Of a stretch of 64,000 bases of DNA, positions 1 to 11,623 are shown one piece after another (positions within the stretch are counted from its first letter, which is position 1; every line of letters starts with the position of its first letter). The stretch lies in assembly GCA_933228675.1 (NCBI GenBank), contig OW121744.1, positions 60,772,928 through 60,836,927 of the forward strand, given 5' to 3'. A program made the translations under genes and the position numbers. This DNA comes from Stomorhina lunata. Lineage: Eukaryota; Arthropoda; Insecta; Diptera; Rhiniidae. Below the pieces are notes generated by a model. That model saw nothing but the letters and a program-made list of their open reading frames with translations, searched no databases and was not told the DNA's origin.

Positions 1-92
1 CAAATGAATTCCAAATGCTTAAGAAAAATTCAATATATTTTTTTTAATTGAAAACAAATTTTCTAATAAATTCTTTTTTTTTTTAATTTCAG

Positions 93-884
93 AAAATCGG
101 CTGTCGCATTCTTAAGGTCTTTTCGAATGTTGCTCCCCAAAGTACCGATCGTGTCGTCCAGACAGTGGGCAAACAAAGTGAAGTTATCGATGCCATACGC
201 GAAGTCATAACATTGACCCGAGAAACTCCCATTAAGGGTGCAGTTCACAATTATGATCCCTTGAATTATGATCGCATGTATGCCGATGAATATGGCGGTT
301 ATGGCAATATACCCGGCAGTAGCCGTCCCTCACGTGATGGTCGTCGTGGAGGCGATAGAGGCGGGGACTATGGTCGTGGCGGTGGACGCAATGATCGCAG
401 CCGCAGTGGAGGACGTAGTCGGGATAACAATCCCTTTATAAATCCCTGGGCTAATGATGATGGCGGCTTTGGCAATGGCGGTAATGGTGGTTATGGCGGC
501 AGTAACTTTGGTGGTGGCGGCGGTGGTGGAGGAGGTTTTGGCAATAACTTTGGCGGTGGCAGTAGCGGCGGTTTTGGCGGCAATGGCCCCATGGGTGGCA
601 ATAGTTTCGGCAATAATGGCGGCGGTTTTGGTAACCAAGGTGGTTTCGGCGGTAACAATGGTTTTGGAGGAGGTGGAGGCTTTGGTGGTGCTGGTAATCA
701 AGGCTTTGGTGGCGGCAACATGAATCAGGGTGGCTTTGGTGGCCCCTCCAATATGGGTAATGGCATGGGAGGTCCTTCCGGTTCCTCAGGCTTTGGTCCT
801 TCTAACAGTTCAAATAATATTACCGGCAACCTGCCCGAGGGCCATGATCCCAAAAACAGCACACAAGTTTCCATACCTAAAGAT
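93..884 (+). CDS. bl: bancal / hnRNP K orthologue, internal exon (KH2 second half and Gly-rich region)
   Basis: This is an internal exon of an hnRNP K-type poly(C) RNA-binding protein, a nuclear and cytoplasmic regulator of splicing, mRNA stability and translation. A T-rich tract and AG at 91-92 give the acceptor; the frame is open from 93 for 264 codons to the donor GTAAGT at 885. The first ~45 residues are the C-terminal half of a KH domain (starts KIGCRILKVFSN, then the helix SEVIDAIREVI). Next comes an Arg/Gly/Asp stretch (RRGGDRGGDYGRGGGR) and about 130 residues of Gly/Asn/Phe-rich low complexity, matching the linker that separates KH2 from KH3 in hnRNP K and probably the RGG/K-protein interaction region. 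There is no start codon here; upstream exons with KH1 and the start of KH2 lie left of the window. The assignment rests on KH3 and the C-terminus in the next exons; the bancal name is inferred from fly context. Confidence 0.93.
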
Positions 885-949
885 GTAAGTTAGCATTCTT
901 TGTTTCTATTAAATAAAAAATTTATTTACATTCTTCTTTCCCTTTGCAG

Positions 950-1119
950 TTGGCTGGTGCTATCATTGGCAAGGGTGGCGGCCGCATTAGACGCATCCGC
1001 AATGAATCTGGTGCTTATATAACCATTGATGAACCCTTACCCGGTTCCTCTGATCGTATTATTACCATTTCCGGTAATCCCAAGCAAATACAGATGGCCC
1101 AGTATTTGCTGCAACAGAG
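950..1119 (+). CDS. bl: bancal / hnRNP K orthologue, KH3 exon
   Basis: Follows a 65-bp intron (885-949, GTAAGT...TTTGCAG) in frame. The exon encodes nearly all of the third KH domain: the GxxG loop appears as [12 protein letters not shown], followed by [11 protein letters not shown] and a final helix ending QMAQYLLQQ. The coding exon most likely ends at 1119, with donor GT at 1120-1121 (AGAG/GTTGGT), and splices to 5981. The codon split across that junction becomes Ser and gives LLQQSVQDNKHF, which closely follows the ...LLQNSV...F ending of vertebrate hnRNP K. If the donor is not used, translation runs on for seven codons (RLVSNKA) to TAA at 1139-1141, so a readthrough isoform is possible. 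KH3 binds C-rich RNA or single-stranded DNA. Confidence 0.93.
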
Positions 1120-2692
1120 GTTGGTCTCAAACAAAGCCTAAAAGTATGCATTTTTTCCTTTCCTTTCACTTCATATTTATTATTTTCATTATCATTTTAT
1201 TGTCATCATTTTATAATCATCATCATTTTATAAAGCTAACAATAATTCCCTTAAATATCTAAAATAATAAGAAATGGTGTTTGGTTTTGAATAACAGTGT
1301 CTAATTTTTCTCAAGTGTTGTTTTAAATTTTAAGTGTTTTTTTTTATCATCATCAAATATGGGTGCTTTTCTATGGTTTATTTCGTATTTATTACATTTC
1401 AATATAACTCATTTTTTTTCTCTCTAAATCATCATGATTAATATTAAAACGAAAACGAAACAAAATAATACAAAAAAACAAAAAATACTCATTGTATGGA
1501 AGACTAGTGATTTTGTTGTTTTGATTTTAAAGTACTAACAATAAATCCCTTGTCTTCTTACAACGTTTATTACTGGCTGCATTTGGAAAACATACACAGA
1601 AAACGAATATAATAATAATTCATATCAATTTTATTAATAAAGAAATGGAATCATCTAATAAATCTATTGTATTTTATTTGAATAACTAAAAAAAAAGTGT
1701 TAAGAAAATAACAAAATTTCATATATCTTCTATGTTTATTTCATGTCTTATTTCTTTTTTTTTTTATTTTTTTTACATATTGCATTAAAACATTGAAAAA
1801 TAAAACAATCGGTTTAAAAAAATTTTAAAATATAAGTTTTATTCAAATTTATAAAATTTGTATTCTATTATTTTATATTAGTTGTTTATATTAAGACTTT
1901 ATGATAAAGTGTAGTGTCATACGTATTGTTTACATGATGTAATTTTAATATAATCAATTAAGATTGTAATTTTTAAATTTTCCTTTATTTTACATTGTTT
2001 ACCAAAAGTAAAGAATCGAAATTTTTATCATTATTGTACCTTTTTCTTCTTTCATGACAATTGAAATGTCTTTTGTGTTGCAAATGTGATATTTTAGTAA
2101 TAGCGAAGATTTCCTAGTCGTTTCGCTAAGAATCGTCTGCCGTAGAAACATGAATGTTTGCCGAAATCACTGCTGTTATTTGGGGGCCGTAAAAGTGTTT
2201 AACCTTATTTTCAATACAATCGACTTAACTGAATTCTCACTATCGTCTTTTCCATAGAAAACTCTTCTCACTACCAATTTTCCTACATTATAATTATACC
2301 CACTGTCAACTTTTTCTATTATCAATTTTTCTATAAAAATCTCATCTCTATACTCATTACACTGCTCTGCAGCCAAATCCTCCTTTTAATAAAACTATGT
2401 GGACTACATGGATTTTGATGCGCTAAACTCAGATCCGTTGTCGGTTTTTTTTCCATCAGATCTGGATTTTTTTTATGGCAAATTTTTCCCCTTAAATTAG
2501 TCAGATAAGGAGACCTATTTCAAAATTAAAACACTTGAAGATGCACAACAAAATTGCATTTATTTTAGTCTAATTTAATTTTTCTGTATCTCTTATCGTT
2601 TTGGAGTTATTTAGAAATTAATGGAGAAAAAATTTTTTTTCGTGCAAAATTCGTATTTTTTTTCAGGTTAAAAATGTAATTAAAAAAAGATA

Positions 2693-3026
2693 AGGTAAAA
2701 TTCTAAAATTTTAAACATTTTTCTAAGAGCTACATATCTTAAGAATAAAATAAGCTAAAAATCGGTTTAAAAATGTGAATTTTATTACCAATTTACCGAT
2801 TGCCAATTTACCAATTTTTATAAAAAATACCGTTGTATTTTAGCTTCATTACCTAATGAAATCTTATGGTCATATGTAAGGTTGGTTGCATTGCAATATT
2901 GGGTATCTGCGGTAAATTGGTAATAAAATTCAAATTTTTAAATCGATTTTTATGGTTTATAGCTTATTTTATTCTTAAGATATGTAGCGCTTAGAAAAAT
3001 GTTTAAAATGTTAAAATTTTAGAAAA
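2693..3026. repeat. Foldback (inverted repeat) with ~110-bp arms
   Basis: The left arm (2693-2799) and right arm (2910-3026) are imperfect reverse complements. Both contain the core ACATATCTTAAGAATAAAAT or its complement, flanked by TTTTAAACATTTTTCTAAG and TTTATTACCAATTTACCG. The 110-bp loop has no coding potential. Likely a non-autonomous DNA element or a local palindrome; no target duplication was found. Confidence 0.7.
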
Positions 3027-3246
3027 CTATTTAATAGAAATCTCTTCCCATTATTAAAATTGTTATAGAAACCTTTTCTTATTGTCCACTTTTCTATAAA
3101 AACTTTTCAACTTTTCTAGAAAAACTTCTTCCTACTGTTAACTTTCCTACAGACATCCTTTCCCACTTATCAACTTTTCATTAGAAAACTTTCCATACTA
3201 TAAATTTTCTCAAAAAATAACAAGATTGTCGGGATGAAAATTTTAT

Positions 3247-3735
3247 TCAAAAAAAAAAAAAATTATTCGAACTTGATCCCTATCTACTGCATTTATTTAA
3301 TAATGTAATAGACAATTTATTGATAAACGGTAAAAAAATCTTTGTGGGGACAACCAATTCCTCGACGCGTTTCGATGGCTTTTTAAGACATCTTCAGGAG
3401 GAGTATCCCTACTTTTAGACAGATTGAAAACCTTGCATCATTACCTATTTTATAAACACAATCATTACGAATTATGTTTGTAAATCATATTATCGACTGA
3501 ACAAAAGTAAACACAAACATTTTTCAGTTTCATCTTCCCTCACTTCCACATTCTTGCTGCAGACGTTGGCTACTATGTGCAGAAGCTCAAAGTGAAGCAA
3601 CGTGAAAAGTGAAGGAAGATGAAACTGGAAAATGTCTGTGTTCACTTTTGTATAGTCGATAATCTGAGCGTTTACCTTTGATTAATAAATAAATGTAATA
3701 GATAGGACTCAAGTGCGAATAATTTTTCTTTTTGA
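3247..3735. repeat. Foldback element with an interrupted left arm
   Basis: The outer ends match in inverted orientation (ATTATTCGAACTTGA near 3264, TCAAGTGCGAATAAT at 3710-3724). The inner arms also match (CAGTTTCATCTTCC near 3525, GGAAGATGAAACTGG at 3616-3630). The left arm holds about 170 extra bases (about 3308-3480) absent from the right arm, consistent with a later insertion. No ORF. Confidence 0.65.
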
Positions 3736-4059
3736 ACTATAATAAATTTTATTTAACACTTCTTTTTACCATCAACTTCTATAGTACTTTCAATTTTAAC
3801 ACTACAAGATTTTCTATTGATAATTTAGTCCATTATAACATTTTGTATAGAAGTTTTTTTTAACTTTTCTGTTGAAAACTCTCCACACAAACAACTTTTG
3901 TATAGAAAACTTACCTTTCTGTGCAAAAGTCTTTTTCCACTATAAACTTTTTATGAAAAGATTTTCCGCTATAAACTTTTCCATAAAAAGCTATTCTCGC
4001 CTTTATTTTTGCTTCGAAAATGTCTAATGTTACCTTCATTCGAATCCAATGCTATGGAT

Positions 4060-4450
4060 TCAATAGAATCCAATGCCTAGATACTCGCTAAAATATTCAA
4101 ACATCAGAGTTTGTTGTACCGTTCGAATTGAAACCAAGTGGATGTCAGAAATGCTGTTTTTATAGAACGAATTATCTTTAGCCTCATTTTCGGCTATTAC
4201 TCGTTTATCGGACTAACAGGAAAAAGTCTCTGGGTGCTAGATCTGAAGAATACTGCGAAAGTAATTCAAAGCTATTATTGTTGGTGTTTTTTTCATTTTC
4301 AATATAATCGATTAATGTGATACCAAAATTCTGATGATAGAACCTTGACATCCATCTGCTGCTTCCTTCCACGCTTTGAAGTGGGTTCATTAGGTGCAAT
4401 CCACTCGGCTGACCATCAATTAGAAATGATGGAGAACTTTTATCCATTGT
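4060..4450 (-). pseudogene. mariner transposase remnant
   Basis: Reading the minus strand in several frames gives pieces typical of mariner-family DDE/D transposases: EWIAPNEPTSKRGRKQ, YSSDLAPRDFFL (compare the family motif YSPDLAPxDFF around the third Asp) and KRVIAENEAKDNSFYK near the C-terminus. Frameshifts and stops separate them. A further fragment at about 4520-4565 reads CGRTSTEDVELSD on the plus strand, like the mariner DNA-binding domain, so the locus is probably rearranged or two insertions. Dead element inside a bl intron. Confidence 0.75.
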
Positions 4451-5021
4451 CACATATCGTGTGCTTATTTGGATTTATTTTTTCCAATCCATTTCCATGC
4501 TTAAGAACTTAATTCTTAATTTCGATGTGGCCGTACAAGCACTGAAGATGTCGAACTATCAGATCCTCAATTGAAAAATAAAAAATAAAATTCTGAAAAG
4601 CATGAACCTACTTCACCTAAAGTGTGCATTCGACTGTATATTTTGTTTATATTTCTTTTTTCAACAAAGTAACATCAACCTGCTTTGTTGTAAACTTTTG
4701 GCTTTTTCAAACTTATTTTGCCGACTGTATTTAACGATCGTGTTGTATTCCGAAAATTATAAAAAGCATTCGGTTCCTGGTAGTAAGGAATACCGGCGCC
4801 TGGTTATAATCCATATTGTCTACTTTCAAATTGCCCCCACATCTGACATATTCTACAGATTAAGATACGAGTGATTATTTTTTGTTCCCAAACTTGAAGA
4901 AATAAATTTGACTCCAAATACGAAATCATCCCACAAAAACAATATACATTTTTTTAGGCCTCTACAAATCATATTTTCAGACAAGATAAAAAGAGCTCTA
5001 TAATATAAAGATATTGCACAC

Positions 5022-5581
5022 TAGAGTGGTTCGAAAAAAAGTTGAGTCAGTCACCCCCTAGGATTAAAGATAATGTTAAAACAATTCCAAAAAATATTTT
5101 TTTATTTTTTTACCACGCCTACAAATACCGCCCTTTTACTATTTTGTTCACGGTGTCGCCATTTTAAATCTGATCATAACATTTTATATATCGATTTTCC
5201 GGGCTCTGTAAGGGCTACATTTCTCTCTTTGATAGTTTTTTACAACATCGTCAATTTCTAGTCATTACTTTTTAAAATTCGAGTCGTACCCACCCTAATC
5301 AAATCGAGTAAAAACCTAGTTTTTAAAAGTTATGACTATTGACGTGTTAGTAAAAAACTATCAAAGAGAGAAATGTAGCCCTTACAGAGCCGCGAACACC
5401 GATATATAAAATGTTATGATCGGATTTAAAATGGCGACACAGTGAACAAAATAGTAAAAGGGCGGTATTTGTAGGCGTGGTAAAAAAATAAAAAAATATT
5501 TTTTGGAATTGTTTTAACATTATCTTTAATCCTAGGGGGTGACTGACATAACTTTTTTTTGTATGGAAGGCGAACCGCTCT
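5022..5581. mobile_element. Mutator-like foldback MITE, copy 1
   Basis: A 560-bp non-autonomous element, nearly all inverted repeat: arms of about 265 bp begin TAGAGTGGTTCG and end CGAACCGCTCT. It is flanked by perfect 9-bp direct repeats ATTGCACAC at 5013-5021 and 5582-5590. Long terminal inverted repeats and a 9-bp duplication are the signature of the Mutator/MULE and Drosophila FB group. Internal landmarks shared by all copies are CACCCCCTAGGATTAAAGAT, CCACGCCTACAAATACCGCC and CTGTAAGGGCTACATTTCTC with their complements. No transposase is encoded. See 29087-30284 and 39493-40058 for full copies, 33278-33602 and 37653-37703 for fragments. Confidence 0.88.
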
Positions 5582-5980
5582 ATTGCACACCATACATTTG
5601 TTTTCGAACAACGAATTAGAGTAAAAGCAGCATACTCTCTTTTTTATGGGACCTATCGAGAGGACCATACGACAAATCAATGTATGGTAGTGTAACATCT
5701 TTATATTATAGAGTCTTTGATTGGGCTAAGTGTATAGAGCTAAAAGAAGAGTAGAATTACAAAAATGTTGGAAGCATGTCTTTCTGTAATTCCCACATAT
5801 TTCGAAAGTTCGATGGGGTTACATCAACTAAGTCGTAGTATTTGTTCGGAATTTCAAAATTCAAAAATGCAATTTGTATAAAAATGTTATTATTTATTTA
5901 TTTTTTAATTTAATTTTAAAGAAATCTCATGAAATGTATTAAATTTAATAATATTAATTTATTTCCTCTATCTATTTCAG

Positions 5981-6005
5981 TGTACAGGATAACAAACATT
6001 TTTAA
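5981..6005 (+). CDS. bl: bancal / hnRNP K orthologue, terminal micro-exon coding part
   Basis: A short 3'-terminal coding exon. The pyrimidine tract TTTCCTCTATCTATTTCAG ends at 5980. Joined to the two bases left over from the KH3 exon, it encodes S-V-Q-D-N-K-H-F and then TAA at 6003-6005. The phase fits exactly (170 + 25 nt = 65 codons including stop). The support for this distant exon, 4.86 kb downstream, is the match to the conserved hnRNP K C-terminal pattern (SV, several polar residues, F). I have no transcript evidence; an RNA read crossing 1119/5981 would settle it. Confidence 0.8.
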
Positions 6006-7060
6006 ACAAAGCGATTCCTTAAAACCAACAAGAACAACAACAACAACAAAAAAACATCTTTATATTTAAGTAAGAGCTCCACCAAAATATATCTATCGTA
6101 CGCCTGCTCCAAAAGGGTTCGTAAGACCCTAATTAAAAATAAATGAAAAAGGAGTAGGAGGAGAGAGTTTTATTAGTAAATAGGACAGTAATACTAAACA
6201 ACAAAATAAGTGAAATCAATTTATGTTCTATCCTAATACATAATTATAAATATAAATAACAGAAAAACATTAATATAATAAAACATTTATAAAAAAAAAA
6301 AACAATTTAATTTTAAAGACTATCCAACTTTCTTTCTTATCTTCATACAATTTTTTTCAAATTTCAATTATTTTTCCTTATTTATGTTTAAGTTAATTTA
6401 AAAACAAAAATATAAAATAATATGGAGAACTTATCATTGTAATTCTTATGCTAATTCAAAAGATTTGTAAGTCGTTAAGTTCTAAGTTAATTGGTATTTA
6501 ACAAACATCCAGTAGAGTTAAGCTCGTAACTCAGTAACAAATCAAAGCAAACAAACAACCAATTAAGAATAATTAATTATACTTATTCTTCTTCATATTC
6601 ATATAAATCTACTTTAATTAATTAATAAATTATATGTTTAATATATAATAATATATTTTTTATATATGTATAATTTTCTAAACAAACAAAATTAAATTAT
6701 AAAAGTAAAAAACTAATAAAAAATAAACGACAAACAAACACCAGCCCACCATCAATATTGAAAAAAGGCGCTTTTTCAAATTATTTCTAGTAATTAATAA
6801 AATTACAAAATTTTATTCCAAATTAAACCAAAAGTTGTTTCAATTTTTAGAAACATTTATTTGTTTTCATATTTTTCTTTTATTTCTCAAAATTGTAATT
6901 ATTATTGTCCTTAATATAATATTAATATTATAAAATTAGACCTATAATAATTATACAAATCAAGCGCCTATTTTTAAATCCAAATCTTTAAGTGTAAAAT
7001 AAAAATCTAATAAACTTAAAACTAACATCCAAAATTTATAAAATATAAGTTTTACTACTT
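6006..7060 (+). other. bl: Probable bancal 3' UTR
   Basis: About 1 kb of very AT-rich sequence without recognisable transposon ends follows the terminal bl stop. It contains CAA runs (6034-6050) and AATAAA-type signals near 6138, 6276 (followed by an A run at 6291) and 7008. The exact cleavage site cannot be chosen. The AGTCAGTCAGTCAGTC repeat at 7070-7086 probably lies beyond the gene. Confidence 0.5.
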
Positions 7061-7439
7061 ATATAGTATAGTCAGTCAGTCAGTCGTCTTTCAAGTCATC
7101 TAATTAATAAAAAAAATTCCCAACTTGAATTTTGAACAAATTTTTATTCATAATTTGTCTTTGATCATAATTTAGATTTATCTTAAAAAAATATTATTAA
7201 TATTTCTTTGACCAAATATATATTAATAAAAAGCATTATTTGCCATTAGAAATTGTATCAGAAAAACTAAATTTTCTAAATTAAATTTTGTTTTTTTGTA
7301 TTTTGGTAAAATTTAATTAAGTTTATAAACTTTCTTTTGACTTTATTGTAAAAAAAAACAAACAATTTTATTTGAAAAATAAAGTAATATTTGAAGAACA
7401 AAATTTAAAGTATTTTTAATTGGGCAAGTTTGAATTTAT

Positions 7440-7524
7440 GTTTTAACTAGGATAAACGATACCTAAAAAATTGTTTGTGTATATTCGTCGTTTTAGATAC
7501 ATTCTACAAGTAGACAGTCCACTA
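7440..7524 (+). pseudogene. LINE (RTE-like) fragment, left of foldback
   Basis: The last ~30 bp (CTACAAGTAGACAGTCCAC) resemble the LINE at 52925-52945 and, across the insertion, 41505-41525. The left boundary is vague. Together with 8929-9145 it forms the remnant of a non-LTR retrotransposon later hit by two DNA transposons. Confidence 0.4.
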
Positions 7525-8926
7525 CACCATTTTCAATGGTAATTGAGAAATTTCCACATTGAATTGAAAAATTTTCATTTGAAAATGAGAAATTTTCATT
7601 TGTAATTGAGAAAATTCCATTTGAAATTGAGAAATGTGTAATTGAAAATGAGAAATTTCCATTTGTAATTGAGAAATTTTTATTGGGTTTTTTTAAATTT
7701 CAAATAAAAATTTCTCAATTACAAATAGAAATTTCTCATTTACAATTTCAAATTTCTCAATTTCAAATGGAAATTTCTCAATTACAAATCAGAAATTCTC
7801 ATTTTCAAATGGAAAACCATAGAAGAATATATAGAAGGTCGTCAGCTGATCCACTAAAATTTAGTATTCTACTAAATCACACGTACACGAAATGAAAGCT
7901 TTTTTGACAAACAGAAAAGCATTTTGTACTCAAAATTTTGTTTGAAAAATTACGCGTTATTTTGAATGAAACGCACTGTTCTAAATTGCACACATAAAAT
8001 GTTATTTTTTTTTAAATATTTTAACATTATTTTGATGTCGAAACACTTTTTATTTTTTACAAACTGAAAATTTTTTATTTTGTTTTCTTTCGACATTCTT
8101 TTTTTTGTTTTTGCTTAATTTGTATTGAACAAGTAGGGCTGCAATTTTTGGTATTAAAAAAATAATGAAATTTAGAATAAAAAATTGTTTATAGATTTTA
8201 ATTATCCTAAAATCAAGTAAAACTCATTCTATACCTTAAAATATGAATTTCTCAAGAAAATTTCTTAAAATTACGGAGAAAATCTTGAAGAAAATTTTCG
8301 TTCCATCATATTATACTTTTTTGTGCAACTGTTTGTATTCATTAAGAAAAGTAAAAGCTCTTTTTAGGCTTACCAATACACTATTACTGATCCGTACTAT
8401 TGACAGGTCCCAGGTGTACTTTGACGTTTCGTTGACTTTCTAGGTATTTATTTATTCTATGTGGAAAACTCAATTTAAAATAAAAACTTCTCAATTAGAA
8501 ATGGAAATTTCTCATTTTCAATTACACATTTCTCAATTTCAAATGAAAAACTCATTTTCAAATGCAAATTTCTCAATAACAAATGAAAATTTCTCATTTT
8601 CAATTATACTTTTCTCAATTACAAGTGAAAATTTCTCATTTCTATTTGAAATTTTCTCAATTACAAATAAAAAATTCTCAATTTCAAATAAAAATTTCTC
8701 AATTACAAATGGAAATTTCTCAATATCAATTGTAATTTTCTCAAATTCAAATGAAAATTCTCAATTTCAATTGGAAATTTCTCATTTCCAAATGGAAATT
8801 CTCAATTTCAATTCGAATTTTCTCATTTTCAAATGAAAATTCTCAATTTCAATTGGAATTTTCTCATTTTCAAATGTAAATTCTCATTTTCAATTGGAAT
8901 TTTCTCATTTACAATTGAAAATGGTG
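7525..8926. mobile_element. TA-targeting foldback element made of ~20-bp repeats, copy 1
   Basis: The termini are CACCATTTTCAAT and its inverse ATTGAAAATGGTG, each next to TA (7523-7524, 8927-8928). About 150 bp inside the left end and 500 bp inside the right end consist of degenerate repeats of a GAAAATTTCTCAATTTCAAT-type unit, in opposite orientation on the two sides. The middle (7830-8455) is unique AT-rich sequence. The flanks join to give an uninterrupted LINE sequence matching 41515-41535 (CACTAGAATTA in both), which confirms a single TA in the empty site. Long in-frame ORFs here are repeats, not genes. Confidence 0.82.
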
Positions 8927-8928
8927 TA

Positions 8929-9145
8929 GAATTAGACCGCATGTGAGCGTTGAGAACTACAGCCTAGAGGCTGTAAAATAATTTTTTTACCCTAGTACCG
9001 CCGTCAACACAAATAATGACATATGTTTTGAAATCAAACATCATACTTGATATTTTGGCCTAAGCAGGCAACTAAGAAATACAGCTCTATCTGTAAGAAC
9101 TAAAATTACGCTCTATAAAACGCTTATACTGCCCGTGTTATTATA
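8929..9145 (+). pseudogene. LINE (RTE-like) fragment between two insertions
   Basis: Contains GTTGAGAACTACAGCCT, TAGTACCGCCGTCAACACAAATAATGACATA and ATTACGCTCTATAAAACGCTTATACTGCC, matching in order the same LINE at 53385-53500 and 41590-41620. The second part encodes the segment just upstream of LYGAESW in the LINE polyprotein. It ends at the TA target used by the mariner at 9146. Noncoding remnant. Confidence 0.7.
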
Positions 9146-9251
9146 ATGGGTGTTTTTTTTAGAGGTATAGAACTTCGAATTGAAATAAAACACAAGAAAA
9201 TCGTTTTAATGTCCATCAATTTGGCTTTATTGGAAGGATAATTTTATGCCA

Positions 9252-11623
9252 TTAATATTTAAATATGATTTCGGGCATGTGGCCGCCGCGGCTGTCTCGA
9301 ATAAAGCCAATTCTACAGGTCCAATTTTCAACTACTTTTTCGAGCATATGGGGCCGTATGTTGGCAATAACGCCACGAATGTTGGCTTCCAAGTCCCCTA
9401 ACGTTTCTGGTTTGTTGGCGTAGACGAGCGACTTCACATATCCCCAAAGAAAATAATCCAGTGGTGTCAAATCGCACGATCTTGGTGGCCAATTGACAGG
9501 TCCATTCCGCGAAATTATGCGATTGTTTTCTTCAATAAATCAATTGTGACGTGCGCTGTGTGGCATGTAGCGCCGTCTCATCCACATTCATGCCATCCAA
9601 TTGGGGAACAAAATAGTCGGTTATCATGGCTCTATATCGGTCTCCATTTATGGTAACTGACTCTCCAGGGGGGTTACCGCGTAACTCGATTCGAAACGGA
9701 AAATTTTCGAGTTCGTACAAATGGTACTGTCTAATACGATCTTCGTTTGTTTTGTTTCGAAAGTGCGGACAAGTTTTTTCGCTTTAAACAAATAAATTTC
9801 CCTTTCGTAAATCCAACTGTGTATTACGAAAACGGACATTTTTGTCGTTTAAAATGATAGGAAATTGTTCGAAAGCTATTTAGGTAGTGACAGTTGGGGA
9901 AAATGTAAGTATTTATTTATAAAAATTATACTTTTTTAAATAAAAATCCATTTTTATAAAGTGAATCAAATAATAAATTAGTATTGTTAACATTTTAAAG
10001 GAATATTCCGAAAAAATATATTTACACAACCAAAAAAACAATATGAGGTAATGGTGGAATATATGACAAGTTTATTTTTAGGTTTGGGCTTTCTACAAAA
10101 ATAACGTAAGAAGCAAATGTCATAGGAACCGTAGCAGTATTTCTCGGACTGGAGGTGGACCAAGCAGATTAGAACAGCAAACGTCCAATTTTCTTTCGAT
10201 AGAGGAAGCTGTAAGCGGAATGTCTGGGACACAAAAGTTTGGAACAAAAAGCTAATCACACAATGTGCCAACATTAATACGAAGATGTAGTCTTGAAAAT
10301 AATTTAAATGAAAATTTCAATTCCTCCAATCAAGAAGATATCCTAGTAATGACCTTTTATAATTACAATAACTGTTTTTAAAGTATAAACTCGAACTCCT
10401 AAATTAAATTTAGAAATTTAACTTAAAAAAATCAACTTAAAAAAGTAAAATTAAACTACTAAAAGAAAAATTCGATTTCAAAAAATTGACAGAGTTGAAA
10501 AATCCAAAAGAAAGGTTCAACAATTGGAAATGAAGAAAGCTATTGTAGACCTTGATTTGGAAATTGTTAAACAATATACTCTAATTTAATTGTGGTAATT
10601 ACTAATTTAATTGTGGGTGTATATGGTCATTTACATTTTATTAGAAAGATCCATTATGTTTGAAGAGTCTCTAATTAATTTTTTTTTTGACTCGTTCAGG
10701 TACCGTATCATTCTCATCATCGAACAATAAGGAAACGCAATTTATATTATAAAATTATTTAAAAATAACTTGAAATTGCTCATTGATATGTTTTGTTTTG
10801 GGAAATTTGTGTGTCAAACAGCAGTGCTACCAACATTTTCACAAATTTTCCCTTATGTTTGTGAATACAACACTGTGTTCGTTTCGAACGATTTACACGG
10901 TACGGTTAATCTTTCGATTCGGAAATTTCTTTCGAAAGATTTTACTTTTCGAATCGAGTTACGCGGTAAGGGCCCAGCATTATTTCGGAAGAAGTATGGC
11001 CCAATGACTCCACCAGCCCATAGAGCACACCAAACAGTCAGTTTTTGTGGATGTAATGGCGTCTCAAGGGTCTCATGTGGATTCTCTTCACTCCAAATGC
11101 GGCAATTTTGCTTGTTGACGTAGCCATTCAACCAAAAATGAGCCTCATCACTGAACAAAATTTTGCGATGAAAATCAGCATCGAGATCAATCTCATTTTC
11201 GGCCCATACACCAAAATCACGACGCATTGCATGGTCTCGCGGCTTTAATTCTTGCACAAGCTGGATCTTGTAAGGTCGCAAGCCAAGATCTTTGCGCAAA
11301 ATCTTCCATAAAGTTGATGGACAAAGCTCCAATTGCTGTGCACGGTGGCGAATCGATTCATTCGGGTCATCTTCAACACTTTGCTCTACAGCGGCAATTG
11401 TTTCTTCGGTGCGCACTGTTCGACGTCGCTGCGGATGCTTATTATCACATAGAGTAAACGTAGTGCGAAAACGATCCATGGTTAACCGAATTAATTGCTC
11501 TGATGGACGATTATGTCGACCATAAAATGGACGGAGCTTGCGGTAAACTTCGCGAACTGAACCATTATTTTCGAAATAAATTTGCACGATTTGCAAGCGT
11601 TGTTCTTTTGTCAACCTGTTCAT
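9252..11623 (-). pseudogene. mariner/IS630-type transposase, disrupted
   Basis: The 5' half (11623 down to 10976) is open and starts MNRLTKEQRLQIV. It has helix-turn-helix DNA-binding sequence (DDPNESIRHRAQQLELCPST) and the first catalytic Asp in ILFSDEAHFWLNGYV. The frame is then cut by the insertion 9669-10975. Deleting that insert with one copy of its target duplication restores the frame exactly (...FRNNAG / ESVTING...). Downstream are the second catalytic region (QLDGMN) and the third (SCDLTPLDYFLWGYVKSL) and a stop at 9252. A frameshift and stop near 9530 between catalytic motifs 2 and 3 disables the gene independently. No function is expected. Confidence 0.87.
9669..10975. mobile_element. 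G-ended DNA transposon with (C)AG duplication, Harbinger-like content
   Basis: Inverted termini: GTTACCGCGTAACTCGATTC at the left (from 9673) and the complement of GAATCGAGTTACGCGGTAAG at the right, preceded by G-rich caps (GGGG / GGGC). The target AG (or CAG) is present on both sides (9667-9668, 10976-10977), and removing the insert restores the mariner frame. On the plus strand near 10110-10250 an open stretch reads RSSISRTGGGPSRLEQQ and LSIEEAVSGM, and near 10490-10590 KRKVQQLEMKKAIVDLDLEI, reminiscent of the Myb/SANT companion protein of PIF/Harbinger elements. That family link is tentative. No DDE transposase was found, so it is non-autonomous. A 109-bp relative lies at 31680-31788. Confidence 0.72.

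Larger units (their letters stand above)
1120..5980 (+). other. bl: Last intron of bancal, filled with repeats
   Basis: This 4861-bp intron has no supported host coding sequence. 1142-2100 is AT-rich with no feature I can name. 2260-2350, 3060-3210 and 3840-4010 carry degenerate copies of a roughly 30-bp motif (CTTTTCTATARAAA plus a spacer) resembling the unit of the 57-kb minisatellite. Foldbacks (2693-3026, 3247-3735), a mariner remnant (4060-4450) and a Mutator-like MITE (5022-5581) are listed separately. 4600-5010 and 5590-5960 show nothing beyond AT-rich sequence. Confidence 0.7.

Noticed and set aside
330..723. ORFs on both strands inside the bl Gly-rich exon
   Set aside because: Shadows of GGN-rich coding sequence; the KH domain frame is the supported one.
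8459..8836. A 125-codon plus-strand ORF (and similar ORFs at 7683, 27646-28386 and 37550)
   Set aside because: They are translations of the short AATTGAGAAATTTTC-type repeats of the TA-targeting foldbacks; all frames repeat and the termini are transposon ends.
11227..11525. Plus-strand ORFs of 76-77 codons
   Set aside because: Antisense shadows of the mariner transposase.
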